A DNA stretch of 27,545 nucleotides, taken from Caryophanales bacterium UBA6768. GTDB taxonomy: Bacteria; Bacillota; Bacilli; Bacillales_D; Amphibacillaceae. Shown here one piece after another: positions 20,323 through 27,545 of the stretch. The translations under genes and the position numbers were made by a program. The notes beneath the pieces are model-generated. The model worked only from the letters and a program-made list of their open reading frames with translations. It did not search any database and was not told the origin of the DNA. Each line of letters opens with the position of its first letter. Position 1 is the first letter of the stretch. The DNA is taken from contig DKGO01000201.1 of assembly GCA_002453315.1 (NCBI GenBank), forward strand, positions 1 to 27,545. The letters run 5' to 3'.

Positions 20323-20913
20323 TTAGTGTGAGTTAGTATTTGACATCGAAACATTTGCATGTTTTGATAAATAATAATCGGTCATTTGTATAATTTGGGC
20401 AGTTTTTTGCGCCATACTATATACGAGAGATAAACGGGTACTTTGTAAAGTAGAATATTCCATAAAGCCGGCAATATTTACAATACTTGTAATAAACAAA
20501 TCACCAACTAAAGGAAGATCTTTTTTTACAGCTTTACCTGGGGCAATAGAACCGATACCATATACAAGATTACCAATTGATTCATTTTGACCTAGAGACG
20601 CATCAATAGCGATGATTAATGTGTCTGGATTTAAATTGTAAATAGAATGGATTTTTTCTTGCAAATTTAATGCATGCACAGGATGACTTAATGTCCCATG
20701 GACGTCAAAAACCTGTAATCTTCTTTGGGTTAATAATGTTCCAGTAAGTGGCCCGTAGCTATCCCCTGTTGACCGATCTGTTCCAATACATAATACGGCA
20801 AACTTTTTACGGGTGTTTTGTAAGTGAGAAACAAGAAATTTACTCACATACATCGTACAAAATGGCTTATTGTAACTAATTGAATATTTATCTTGTTGCG
20901 AGGAATTTCCCAT
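20323..20913 (-). CDS. yyaC: Sporulation protein YyaC (DUF1256, putative spore protease fold)
   Basis: DUF1256 protein related in fold to the germination protease GPR and to hydrogenase-maturation proteases; made during sporulation, with no demonstrated substrate. The hallmark VLCIGTDRSTGDSYGPLTG is at about residues 40-58. TLIIAIDASLGQNESIG and IAPGKAVKKDLPLVGDLFIT follow, with NIAGFMEYSTLQSTRLS near the end. A GTG in the same frame lies five codons upstream (20928), but it is part of the GTGGAGGT ribosome site. The ATG at 20911-20913 is correctly spaced, giving 196 residues. It is the only minus-strand gene in the conserved right arm, diverging from mscS. A sigma-E-like pair (TATATT, 15 bases, TATACTAT) lies upstream but is weak. 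Confidence 0.92.
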   Translation of the reverse strand: MGNSSQQDKYSISYNKPFCTMYVSKFLVSHLQNTRKKFAVLCIGTDRSTGDSYGPLTGTLLTQRRLQVFDVHGTLSHPVHALNLQEKIHSIYNLNPDTLIIAIDASLGQNESIGNLVYGIGSIAPGKAVKKDLPLVGDLFITSIVNIAGFMEYSTLQSTRLSLVYSMAQKTAQIIQMTDYYLSKHANVSMSNTNSH

Positions 20914-21076
20914 ACCATTTACCTCCACTAATGAACAGTTGACATAGTATACGTGGAATTAAATGAAATATACATTTTCTTTTAGAAGTAATTTATCAAC
21001 AGATAGACAAAATAAATGCTATTATCAATATAAACTATTAAATTAAATTCATGGAAGATATTTAGGAGTGTATAAG

Positions 21077-21958
21077 ATGCTGAAAGAAACTTTTAATACG
21101 TGGTTAAATTATTTAATAGGTCCAGAGTTTTGGTTGACAATATCACAGGCATTATTGAAAATCACCTTAATTATTGTGTTGGCATGGATAGTCATTAAAA
21201 TAGGAAAGAAAATCATTAACCACATATTTATTAAAAAATTTCATTCATCATTGAACCTTCCAGAAAAAAGAGAAGAAACAATAAGAATTCTATTACAAAG
21301 CATACTAAAGTATGTTGTTAGTTTTGTAGCTATTGTCATGATATTAGAATCAGTTAATATTAGAATAAGTGCTCTGTTAGCTGGGGCAGGTATTGCTGGA
21401 TTAGCTATAGGGTTTGGGGCACAAAGTTTAGTAAAAGACATTATATCAGGATTTTTTATTATTTTTGAAAAGCAATTTTCCGTTGACGATTATGTGTTAG
21501 TTGCCGATGTCGAAGGAACTGTTGAAGAAATTGGCTTAAGAACGACTAAGGTAAAAAGTTGGACCGGAGAATTAAATGTTATTCCGAACGGGAATATCAC
21601 CCAAGTAATCAACTATTCTGTTCATAATGGATTATCCATTGTTGATGTTCATATACCATATGAAACAAATATAGAAACTGTTGAAAAGAAAATTAATCAT
21701 ATACTAATTGGGTTGCCATTAAAATATGAATTTTTTATTGATACACCAGTTATTCATGGGGTGCAAAATCTAGAATACTCAGTATATGTTATTCGAATAA
21801 TTGCCAATACAAAACCGGTATATCAGTGGGCTGGTGAAAGGGCTATTAGAAAAGAAATTCAGGATCAATTGTATAAAGAAGGCATTCACATTCCGTTACA
21901 AAAATTTGTTGTTTATTCTAAAGATAAATTTAAAAATGTGACAAAAGATACTTTGTAA
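21077..21958 (+). CDS. Small-conductance mechanosensitive channel, MscS family
   Basis: Membrane-tension-gated channel that releases solutes on osmotic downshock. It has two N-terminal transmembrane helices (LLKITLIIVLAWIVIKIG and YVVSFVAIVMIL). The pore helix TM3 follows, with the Gly/Ala-rich LLAGAGIAGLAIGFGAQSLVKD typical of MscS. The beta-domain segment FSVDDYVLVADVEGTVEEIG comes next, then RTTKVKSW and VIPNGNI and an alpha-beta C-terminal domain. The 293 residues place it with compact MscS/YkuT channels. A GTG at 21068 is in frame but overlaps the AGGAG ribosome site, so I chose the ATG at 21077. It is followed 13 bases later by yyzM, probably co-transcribed. Confidence 0.93.
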   Translation: MLKETFNTWLNYLIGPEFWLTISQALLKITLIIVLAWIVIKIGKKIINHIFIKKFHSSLNLPEKREETIRILLQSILKYVVSFVAIVMILESVNIRISALLAGAGIAGLAIGFGAQSLVKDIISGFFIIFEKQFSVDDYVLVADVEGTVEEIGLRTTKVKSWTGELNVIPNGNITQVINYSVHNGLSIVDVHIPYETNIETVEKKINHILIGLPLKYEFFIDTPVIHGVQNLEYSVYVIRIIANTKPVYQWAGERAIRKEIQDQLYKEGIHIPLQKFVVYSKDKFKNVTKDTL

Positions 21959-21971
21959 AGGAGTTTAGAAG

Positions 21972-22166
21972 TTGGTAAACAAAAATTATGATTTACATGA
22001 TGTTGTGGAATTAAAGAAGCCACACCCTTGTGGAGAGAACAAATGGCAAATCATCAGAATGGGAGCAGACGTTCGAGTGAAATGTTTAGGATGTCAAAGA
22101 AGTGTTTTAATACCTAGAAATCAATTTACAAAAAAAGTTAAAAAGGTATTAAATACTAATCATTAA
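21972..22166 (+). CDS. yyzM: DUF951 protein YyzM
   Basis: A 64-residue protein of the DUF951 family, found beside ychF in most bacilli; function unknown. It reads LHDVVELKKPHPCGENKW, then IIRMGADVRVKCLGCQRSVLIPR and the basic tail KKVKKVLN, closely matching B. subtilis YyzM. Three Cys (one in HPCG, two in CxxC) together with a His suggest a single bound zinc (inference). The start is TTG at 21972 with AAAGGAG 8 bases upstream. It sits between mscS and ychF. Confidence 0.9.
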   Translation: MVNKNYDLHDVVELKKPHPCGENKWQIIRMGADVRVKCLGCQRSVLIPRNQFTKKVKKVLNTNH

Positions 22167-22326
22167 GAGGTAATTAGTATTATAATTTAAAAGTCTATTA
22201 GGAAAATTGTTAATTTTAAACGGAATATATGTATCAAAATTGAATTTTGGTCATTTGTATAAATATTAAAACGCTATATAATAAGAAGAAGTTCATATGG
22301 ACTACCTTAAGGAGAGAATAAAAGAC

Positions 22327-23427
22327 ATGTCATTAACAGCAGGAATTGTTGGTTTACCAAACGTTGGTAAATCAACATTATTTAACGCCATTACGAAAGC
22401 GGGGGCAGAATCTGCGAATTATCCTTTTTGTACGATTGACCCTAATGTTGGTATTGTGGAAGTGCCAGATGAAAGGTTGAATCGTTTAACTGAAGTAGTC
22501 AAACCTAAGAAAACTATCCCAACAGCATTTGAGTTTACTGATATTGCCGGTATTGTTAAAGGAGCGAATAAAGGTGAAGGATTGGGGAATCAATTTTTAT
22601 CCCATATCAGACAAGTAGATGCCATTTGCCAGGTCGTTCGTTGCTTTGAGGACGAAAATATTACCCATGTTTCAGGTCAAATAGATCCAATTGATGATAT
22701 TGAAACGGTAAATCTGGAGTTGATATTAGCTGATTTGGAAACTGTTTCACGCAGATATGAGAGAACGGAAAAACTCGCTAGGCAAAAAGATAAAGAAGCA
22801 GTTCAGGAATATCAAGTAATGAGGAAATTAAAGGAAAATTTGGAAGCAGAAACCCCAGTCCGTGCTTTAACTTTTTCCAAAGAGGAACAGGTCGTTGTAA
22901 ACCAACTTCATTTATTAACCGCAAAACCAGTGTTATATGTTGCTAATGTAAGTGAAGAATCCATATCAGATGGGTCTGAACAGCCATATGTACAAAAAGT
23001 TGCGGCATTTGCAAAAGAGGAAAATGCAGAAGTAATCATCGTTAGCGCAAAAATAGAGGAAGAAATTGCACAGTTGGACCAAGAGGAAAAGAAGGAATTT
23101 TTAAATGAACTAGGAATTGAACAATCTGGATTGGATCAGCTAATTAAGGCGTCTTATCATTTATTAGGATTTGCAACTTATTTTACCGCTGGTGAGAAGG
23201 AAGTACGGGCATGGACTTTTAAAAAAGGGATGAAAGCACCACAAGCAGCGGGTATCATCCATACAGACTTTGAACGGGGATTCATTCGGGCTGAAGTTGT
23301 CTCATATACAGATTTAATGGTTGCTGGTTCAATGGTAAAAGCGAGAGAGAATGGTAAAGTACGGTTGGAAGGAAAAGAATATGAAGTACAAGATGGTGAC
23401 GTCATTCACTTTAGATTTAATGTATAA
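22327..23427 (+). CDS. ychF: Redox-regulated ATPase/GTPase YchF (YyaF, OLA1 family)
   Basis: Obg-family P-loop protein that prefers ATP and is associated with ribosomes and stress responses. The G1 is [13 protein letters not shown] (8-20), preceded by SLTAGIV, and followed by [18 protein letters not shown] and [24 protein letters not shown]. The C-terminal TGS domain contains [21 protein letters not shown]. An in-frame ATG ten codons upstream (22297) lies ahead of the AAGGAG ribosome site; the ATG at 22327 gives the family-standard 366 residues starting MSLTAG. A possible -10 (TATAAT, 22277-22282) with a poor -35 precedes it. The position before rpsF is conserved. Confidence 0.97.
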   Translation: MSLTAGIVGLPNVGKSTLFNAITKAGAESANYPFCTIDPNVGIVEVPDERLNRLTEVVKPKKTIPTAFEFTDIAGIVKGANKGEGLGNQFLSHIRQVDAICQVVRCFEDENITHVSGQIDPIDDIETVNLELILADLETVSRRYERTEKLARQKDKEAVQEYQVMRKLKENLEAETPVRALTFSKEEQVVVNQLHLLTAKPVLYVANVSEESISDGSEQPYVQKVAAFAKEENAEVIIVSAKIEEEIAQLDQEEKKEFLNELGIEQSGLDQLIKASYHLLGFATYFTAGEKEVRAWTFKKGMKAPQAAGIIHTDFERGFIRAEVVSYTDLMVAGSMVKARENGKVRLEGKEYEVQDGDVIHFRFNV

Positions 23428-23456
23428 TGTAAATGAAAGAGGGATTTCATAAAAAG

Positions 23457-23485
23457 TTGTTATTTAACTTAGTTTTTGCTATAAT
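23457..23485 (+). promoter_or_regulatory. Sigma-A promoter of rpsF-ssb-rpsR (extended -10)
   Basis: TTGTTA (23457-23462), a 17-base spacer and TATAAT (23480-23485), with TGC directly ahead of the -10 (TGnTATAAT). It should be strong, starting near 23492 and giving a leader of about 75 bases. Confidence 0.8.
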
Positions 23486-23492
23486 TTTCTTC

Positions 23493-23543
23493 TGTGGGTA
23501 ATTGAAATTGATTACTCCTTGCCCTTTTTTAAAAAGGGCCGCA
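23493..23543 (+). promoter_or_regulatory. Structured rpsF leader, candidate S6:S18 autoregulatory element
   Basis: Two adjacent stem-loops occupy the leader: GGGTAAT (23496-23502) with ATTACTC (23511-23517), and GCCCTTTTT (23521-23529) with AAAAAGGGC (23531-23539). A CCG follows directly (23539-23541), and CGCA (23540-23543) could pair with TGTG (23493-23496). In many bacteria the S6:S18 complex binds its own leader at a hairpin carrying an unpaired CCG, repressing translation. Position and the CCG fit that model. I cannot score it against the Rfam model, so the identity is moderate. Confidence 0.55.
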
Positions 23544-23566
23544 TAGACCAAAAGGAGGTGTACAGA

Positions 23567-23857
23567 ATGAGAAATTATGAGCTTATGTATATCATCCGTC
23601 CAAACATTGAGGAAGAAGAACAAAAGAGTGTTATTGAAACATTTAATAACACACTTACGAACAATGGGGCGGAGATTGAAAAAGTTGATGAATTAGGTTC
23701 AAAAAGACTTGCATATGAAATCAATGATTTTCGTGACGGTTATTATGTTGTCGTTTATTTCAAAGGTGATGAAAATTCTGTAAATGAATTTGAACGCCAG
23801 GCAAAATTTTCAGATGATATTATCCGGCATATAGTCGTCCGATTAGACGAGAAATAA
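23567..23857 (+). CDS. rpsF: 30S ribosomal protein S6
   Basis: bS6 of the small-subunit platform, which binds 16S rRNA as a dimer with S18. The start [18 protein letters not shown] and the later [22 protein letters not shown] are diagnostic. The ATG at 23567 follows a strong AAAGGAGGTG; upstream in-frame codons lie in the leader hairpin and are not coding. The 96 residues match bacilli. It is the first gene of rpsF-ssb-rpsR, encoding both S6 and its partner S18 so that the two are made together. Confidence 0.97.
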   Translation: MRNYELMYIIRPNIEEEEQKSVIETFNNTLTNNGAEIEKVDELGSKRLAYEINDFRDGYYVVVYFKGDENSVNEFERQAKFSDDIIRHIVVRLDEK

Positions 23858-23873
23858 TGGGGAGAGATGCTGT

Positions 23874-24374
23874 ATGTTGAATAGAGTTGTGATTGTTGGA
23901 AGACTTACAAGAGATCCCGATTTACGTTATACATCAACTGGAGTGGCAGTTGCCAATTTTACCGTTGCTGCAAATCGTCCATTTAAAAATCAACAAGGTG
24001 AACAAGAGGCAGATTTTATTAATTGTGTGACATGGCGAAAACAAGCAGAAAATTTAACACAATACATGAAAAAAGGTAATTTAATTGGTGTGGATGGTAG
24101 GATTCAAACTAGGTCATATGAGAATCAAGAAGGTAAAATGGTATATGTAACTGAGGTGTTAGCTGAGAGTATTCAATTTTTAGAATCTCGAGGTTCCTCT
24201 CAACAGCGGAGTAGTGAACAAAGTCCGCCAAATTACCAAAATCAACAACAGACACAACAACAGCAGCCACCACAAGTACAAGCTCAACAAGGACAACAAA
24301 TAAATGAATCTTCAGATAGTATAAAAGAACATAGCAAACAAATCGATGTATCTGATGATGATTTGCCGTTTTAA
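23874..24374 (+). CDS. ssb: Single-stranded DNA-binding protein SsbA
   Basis: Homotetrameric protein that coats single-stranded DNA at forks and recruits partners through its C-terminal tip. The OB fold covers residues 1-107: [19 protein letters not shown], then [30 protein letters not shown] and [16 protein letters not shown] low-complexity Gln/Pro-rich linker (about 110-150) follows, with the acidic tip DVSDDDLPF. The 166 residues are usual for SsbA. The ATG has GGGGAG upstream. It lies 16 bases after rpsF and 38 before rpsR. RecF of this window acts on SSB-covered gaps. Confidence 0.97.
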   Translation: MLNRVVIVGRLTRDPDLRYTSTGVAVANFTVAANRPFKNQQGEQEADFINCVTWRKQAENLTQYMKKGNLIGVDGRIQTRSYENQEGKMVYVTEVLAESIQFLESRGSSQQRSSEQSPPNYQNQQQTQQQQPPQVQAQQGQQINESSDSIKEHSKQIDVSDDDLPF

Positions 24375-24412
24375 AATCTTGATTTTTTGATAGGGATAGG
24401 AGTGTTAAGCAA

Positions 24413-24637
24413 ATGAGACGTGGTCGACCAAGACGTCGTAAAGTATGTTATTTTACAGCAAATGGAATAACATATATTGACTATAAAGATGTAGATTTAT
24501 TAAGAAGATTTGTATCAGAAAGAGGAAAAATCCTTCCTCGCCGTGTTACAGGAACATCTGCAAAATATCAACGTAAATTAACTGTCGCAATTAAACGTGC
24601 TCGATCTATGGCATTATTGCCATTTGTATCGGAGTAA
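24413..24637 (+). CDS. rpsR: 30S ribosomal protein S18
   Basis: bS18 of the small-subunit platform, partner of S6. It reads [19 protein letters not shown], then [27 protein letters not shown] and ends [13 protein letters not shown], fully diagnostic. At 74 residues it is slightly shorter than B. subtilis S18 (79). The single Cys in KVCYF is not the four-Cys zinc-binding form. The ATG has AGGAG upstream. Last gene of the operon; two hairpins follow. Confidence 0.97.
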   Translation: MRRGRPRRRKVCYFTANGITYIDYKDVDLLRRFVSERGKILPRRVTGTSAKYQRKLTVAIKRARSMALLPFVSE

Positions 24638-24662
24638 ACGGAATCAATTTTATAAAAAAATG

Positions 24663-24689
24663 TGTAGTTGGTGTATGGAATCAACTACA
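24663..24689 (+). other. Hairpin shortly after rpsR
   Basis: TGTAGTTG (24663-24670) and CAACTACA (24682-24689) form a perfect 8-base stem with an 11-base loop, 25 bases after the rpsR stop. There is no T-run, so it is more likely a 3'-end stabilising or processing structure than a terminator. Confidence 0.5.
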
Positions 24690-24761
24690 TATAAAACAGA
24701 AAAGATTCAGGTGCCAAAGGAGTCCTTTTACGAAAGTAACATGACAAATAGACTGCTAACT

Positions 24762-24805
24762 AATTAGGGATACAAATCAAACATGACTTGTATCCCTAAT
24801 TTTAA
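24762..24805. terminator. Terminator between convergent rpsR operon and mcp
   Basis: AATTAGGGATACAA (24762-24775) and TTGTATCCCTAATT (24788-24801) are perfectly complementary over 14 bases with a 12-base loop, followed by TTTAATT on the plus strand. It lies 45 bases beyond the mcp stop on the other strand, so it can serve both directions, though the U-tract is better on the plus strand. Confidence 0.75.
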
Positions 24806-24846
24806 TTGATATAATGATTTTCCCTATTATCTTATGTTGGCTCTCA

Positions 24847-26586
24847 TTAGATCTTAAAGATGGCAATTTCCTTTTGGAGTTCGTCAGCTAATTGTGCTAG
24901 TTTCTCCGCACTATGAGACACTTCATCCATGGAACTAGATGTTTCTTGACTAGATGCGGTTGTTTGCTCTACACCGGCTGCAGCTTGCTCAGAAACTGCG
25001 GCTATTTCACTGATTAATTCATTTACCTCATTACTACCACTAGCAATATCCTTAAGTTGATTGGCAATTTCTTGAACACTATCTACCATTGTTGTGATAG
25101 ATTGATCAATTGTTTCAAAGCTTTCCCCAGTTTTGTCTATTTGTTCAATTCCTTCTTTTACCTCTTGATATCCATTACTAAGTGAATGAACAACGTCATC
25201 AGTTTCAGTTTGTATTGTATCTACAATAGTCGTAATTCCTTGGACAGAACTTGTTACTTGCTCGGCTAACTTTCGTACCTCATCAGCAACAACGGCGAAG
25301 CCTTGGCCATGTTCACCTGCACGTGCTGCTTCAATGGCGGCATTTAATGCTAATAGATTCGTTTGATCGGCGATATCTTTAACAACTTCAACTAATGTTG
25401 AAATCTCCGCTGATTTTTCCTCAAGTCCTTGAACTTGTTTTACTGCATCTGAAACAATTTTGTCTATCCTTTTCATTTGTTCTACAGATTGACCCATTAA
25501 TTGTGAACCACTTGTTGTCAACGATAGCACATCTTTTGAAGAAGTAGCTATTTCTAGACCTTTTTGTTGGGAATGATTCACACTATCTACAAACTCACCC
25601 ATTTTTTCAGATAAATGTTGGGCACTGTCGGATTGTCTTTCTGAACCAGAAGCTAATTCTTCCATTGTGATAACCATTTGTTCACTGCCTAGTTTTACTT
25701 CCCTAGCTGAAGTATTTAAGGCATCACTGTTTTCATTAACTAATTTGGAAGCATCTGCCACTTTTGAAATAACCTGTTGCATATTATTTTTTAATGTGTT
25801 CGAAGCCTCTGTCAACAAACCAATCTCATCTTTCCCGACATAATCAACAGCATCAACGATTAAATTACCTTTGGACATTTCTTGAGTAACGTGAACTACT
25901 TTATGTAAATGTTTATAGACCATTCTAGAAATTAAAAACATAATGATAACACCAACAAATACACTTATGATATTTGCTATAATGAGGATCAGTCGACTAT
26001 TGTCCATACTTTCATTGGCATTTACTACTGAATTTTGTTGTTGCAAATCGCCGGCTTCAATTAATTCCTCAATAATAATGACTGAAGTCGCTTTCCTGGT
26101 ACTGATTCGACTTTTGATCATATTAGGATCGCCTTGGTTGTCAATAATGTCATTTAGTTCATTTAAAAAAATATCATCAATTTCTGCAATGTTTTTCTTA
26201 ATCTGATTAAATTGCTTAACCTCTTCCTCACTAGTTAGCTGATTTTCAATCCTATTTAATAAAAGGGTGCTTTTCTCTTGACCTTCTTCATATTTCTCAA
26301 TATATAACGGCAGTAATGAATCTATGTAATTAAAGATGATAACATCCTTTTGTTCAAGCAATAAAGCAATATCAGCCAAATCCGCTGACAACTGACTCGT
26401 TTCCCGGACTTTGTTCACATCAGATTTTACTTCAGTCAGTTGTAGGAAAACAACGATTGTTGCTCCAAAAAAAAGCACGATTGATAACATAAATGCTAAT
26501 AAAAACTTACTACCAATTTTAATATGTCTCATTTTAGAAAAGTTAATAATTTTAGTAAAAAAAGAAGACTTTTCTTCTTTTGCCAT
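24847..26586 (-). CDS. Methyl-accepting chemotaxis protein (transmembrane, 4HB-type sensor)
   Basis: Chemoreceptor of 579 residues. TM1 is about residues 27-49, and an extracytoplasmic helical sensor region spans 50-198, all-helical and compatible with a four-helix bundle. TM2 is about 199-221, HAMP about 221-274, then the signalling coiled coil. The kinase-contact tip [31 protein letters not shown] (shown in two parts: [18 protein letters not shown] and [13 protein letters not shown]) is at about 400-430, continuing [13 protein letters not shown]. Gln/Glu pairs for methylation are present in the flanking helices. The ATG follows a GGGGGG site. No che gene is nearby, so this is an orphan receptor with unknown ligand. 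It marks the end of the conserved origin block. The convergent hairpin at 24762-24801 separates it from rpsR. Confidence 0.94.
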   Translation of the reverse strand: MAKEEKSSFFTKIINFSKMRHIKIGSKFLLAFMLSIVLFFGATIVVFLQLTEVKSDVNKVRETSQLSADLADIALLLEQKDVIIFNYIDSLLPLYIEKYEEGQEKSTLLLNRIENQLTSEEEVKQFNQIKKNIAEIDDIFLNELNDIIDNQGDPNMIKSRISTRKATSVIIIEELIEAGDLQQQNSVVNANESMDNSRLILIIANIISVFVGVIIMFLISRMVYKHLHKVVHVTQEMSKGNLIVDAVDYVGKDEIGLLTEASNTLKNNMQQVISKVADASKLVNENSDALNTSAREVKLGSEQMVITMEELASGSERQSDSAQHLSEKMGEFVDSVNHSQQKGLEIATSSKDVLSLTTSGSQLMGQSVEQMKRIDKIVSDAVKQVQGLEEKSAEISTLVEVVKDIADQTNLLALNAAIEAARAGEHGQGFAVVADEVRKLAEQVTSSVQGITTIVDTIQTETDDVVHSLSNGYQEVKEGIEQIDKTGESFETIDQSITTMVDSVQEIANQLKDIASGSNEVNELISEIAAVSEQAAAGVEQTTASSQETSSSMDEVSHSAEKLAQLADELQKEIAIFKI

Positions 26587-26858
26587 TTGCCAGGCCCCCC
26601 GTTATGTTTATGAAATTTGTGTATTGGAATATTAAAAATAGAGTATTTGATACTATACTAGTGTAATAATTCTGAAAATATAGTGTAAACAATTTCGCAA
26701 AAAATGGTTGTTTTACAAATGACAGGGTAAGTTAGAGTTTTTAGAAAAAGAAAACTAAAATTAAATGGCATCAGCTAGTCGAAAATGACGGCAAAAGGAA
26801 TTTAAAACTAAGACTATTTTATCACAATTTGCCACATTCAAGAAATATATGCACATTT

Positions 26859-27362
26859 TTATGATGATTTACCTTTAAAATGTTTTCGCCTTGGGTAAAT
26901 CAGTACAATTTTTAGTAAAATGAAATTAATGAATATAAAACTAGCAACTAGAAATAAATAATGAACAGAAAACTTAAATGATAAGATAGTGAACAATAAA
27001 ATGGGAATGGTTGTCGAATAAGTGACCATTTTCCACAAAATTGCAAATCGCAGTTTCCTTTTCATTGATCTCGCAATTAACATCCATCCATAAGCTAGAC
27101 CACTAATCACAGAAAATACTATGATATTCAATATAAGATAATAAAATATAAAAAAATAAATAAAGAAAAAGAATACATTCATTTGTGACCCAAATGTATC
27201 CCTATGGATAATTTGATCGACAAATGAAGGAGTGGATGCAAAAATTAGTAATATAAATAGGTAAATAACAGCTATATCCATACCTATTCGATTTAAATAA
27301 AATACGGATGTTTTTTTAGGCAACTTGATACTATGGATAAATGACTGGATTAATTGAACCAT
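26859..27362 (-). CDS. Unassigned small polytopic membrane protein
   Basis: A 167-residue, strongly hydrophobic protein that I do not recognise with confidence. A short amphipathic N-terminus (VQLIQSFIHSIKLPKKTSVF) precedes hydrophobic segments at about 28-43, 62-95 (long enough for one or two helices), 112-128 and 133-153. The tail is basic (YPRRKHFKGK). The N-terminal pattern and the internal Arg/Lys-rich loop resemble DUF1189-type membrane proteins of bacilli, but the protein is much shorter and this is only a guess. The ATG has GGAAAGGGA upstream, and an extended -10 (TGCTATACT, with TATACT at 27419-27424 on the minus strand) precedes it. It lies 272 bases upstream of mcp on the same strand; a functional link is not evident. 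Confidence 0.7.
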   Translation of the reverse strand: MVQLIQSFIHSIKLPKKTSVFYLNRIGMDIAVIYLFILLIFASTPSFVDQIIHRDTFGSQMNVFFFFIYFFIFYYLILNIIVFSVISGLAYGWMLIARSMKRKLRFAILWKMVTYSTTIPILLFTILSFKFSVHYLFLVASFIFINFILLKIVLIYPRRKHFKGKSS

Positions 27363-27545
27363 AAAATTCCCTTTCCTAACAAAATATCAAAGTAATTTTT
27401 TAAATAGCATTAATCTATAGTATAGCATTATTTATATTTCTATTTATGAATTAAACATTAAAAGGAACTAAAAAATAAGCGAATTAAATGATTCTAATAT
27501 GAGATATGTGTAGAAAAGAAATAAAAATGATATGATGAATGATAA

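Overview
The window is the replication-origin region of a low-GC, endospore-forming member of the Bacillaceae. The gene order guaB / gyrA-gyrB-remB-recF-yaaA-dnaN-dnaA / oriC / rpmH-rnpA-yidC(spoIIIJ)-jag / mnmE-mnmG-rsmG / noc-parA-parB is the classic Firmicutes origin layout. Sporulation-linked genes (spoIIIJ-type yidC, jag, yyaC) and the noc/parB pair point to Bacillaceae. Base composition is strongly AT-rich. I cannot name a genus with confidence; the protein sequences look closer to the Oceanobacillus/Virgibacillus side than to Bacillus subtilis itself (inference).

Left arm (1-9826, all minus strand): guaB is cut by the window edge. It is followed, in the direction of its neighbours' transcription, by gyrA, gyrB, remB, recF, yaaA, dnaN and dnaA. 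Terminator hairpins sit after dnaN and after gyrA, so dnaA-dnaN, yaaA-recF-remB-gyrB-gyrA and guaB look like separate transcription units. guaB follows gyrA directly, with no rRNA operon between them. The origin appears bipartite: a DnaA-box cluster lies upstream of dnaA (9864-10265), and a second pair of boxes with a DnaA-trio-like, AT-rich unwinding element lies between dnaA and dnaN (8358-8459).

Right arm (10293-24637, almost all plus strand): a strong promoter inside the origin region drives rpmH, then come rnpA, yidC, jag and a terminator. mnmE-mnmG-rsmG encode tRNA and rRNA modification enzymes. A 360-base gap with a perfect parS site precedes noc-parA-parB (chromosome segregation and nucleoid occlusion), and a degenerate parS lies just after parB. 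Next are a DUF554 membrane protein, yyaC (the only minus-strand gene before the ribosomal operon), an MscS channel, yyzM (DUF951), ychF, and the rpsF-ssb-rpsR operon with a structured leader.

Beyond the bidirectional hairpin at 24762-24801 the conserved origin block ends. Two minus-strand genes follow: an orphan chemotaxis receptor and an unassigned small membrane protein. Both replication arms are transcribed away from the origin, as expected for leading-strand core genes.

I found no mobile element, CRISPR array, tRNA, rRNA or defence system, and no convincing undescribed multi-gene system. The points worth a second look are regulatory: the DnaA-trio element, the parS pair around noc-parA-parB, the rpsF leader, a promoter embedded in the gyrA terminator, and an inverted repeat that frames the rpmH promoter.
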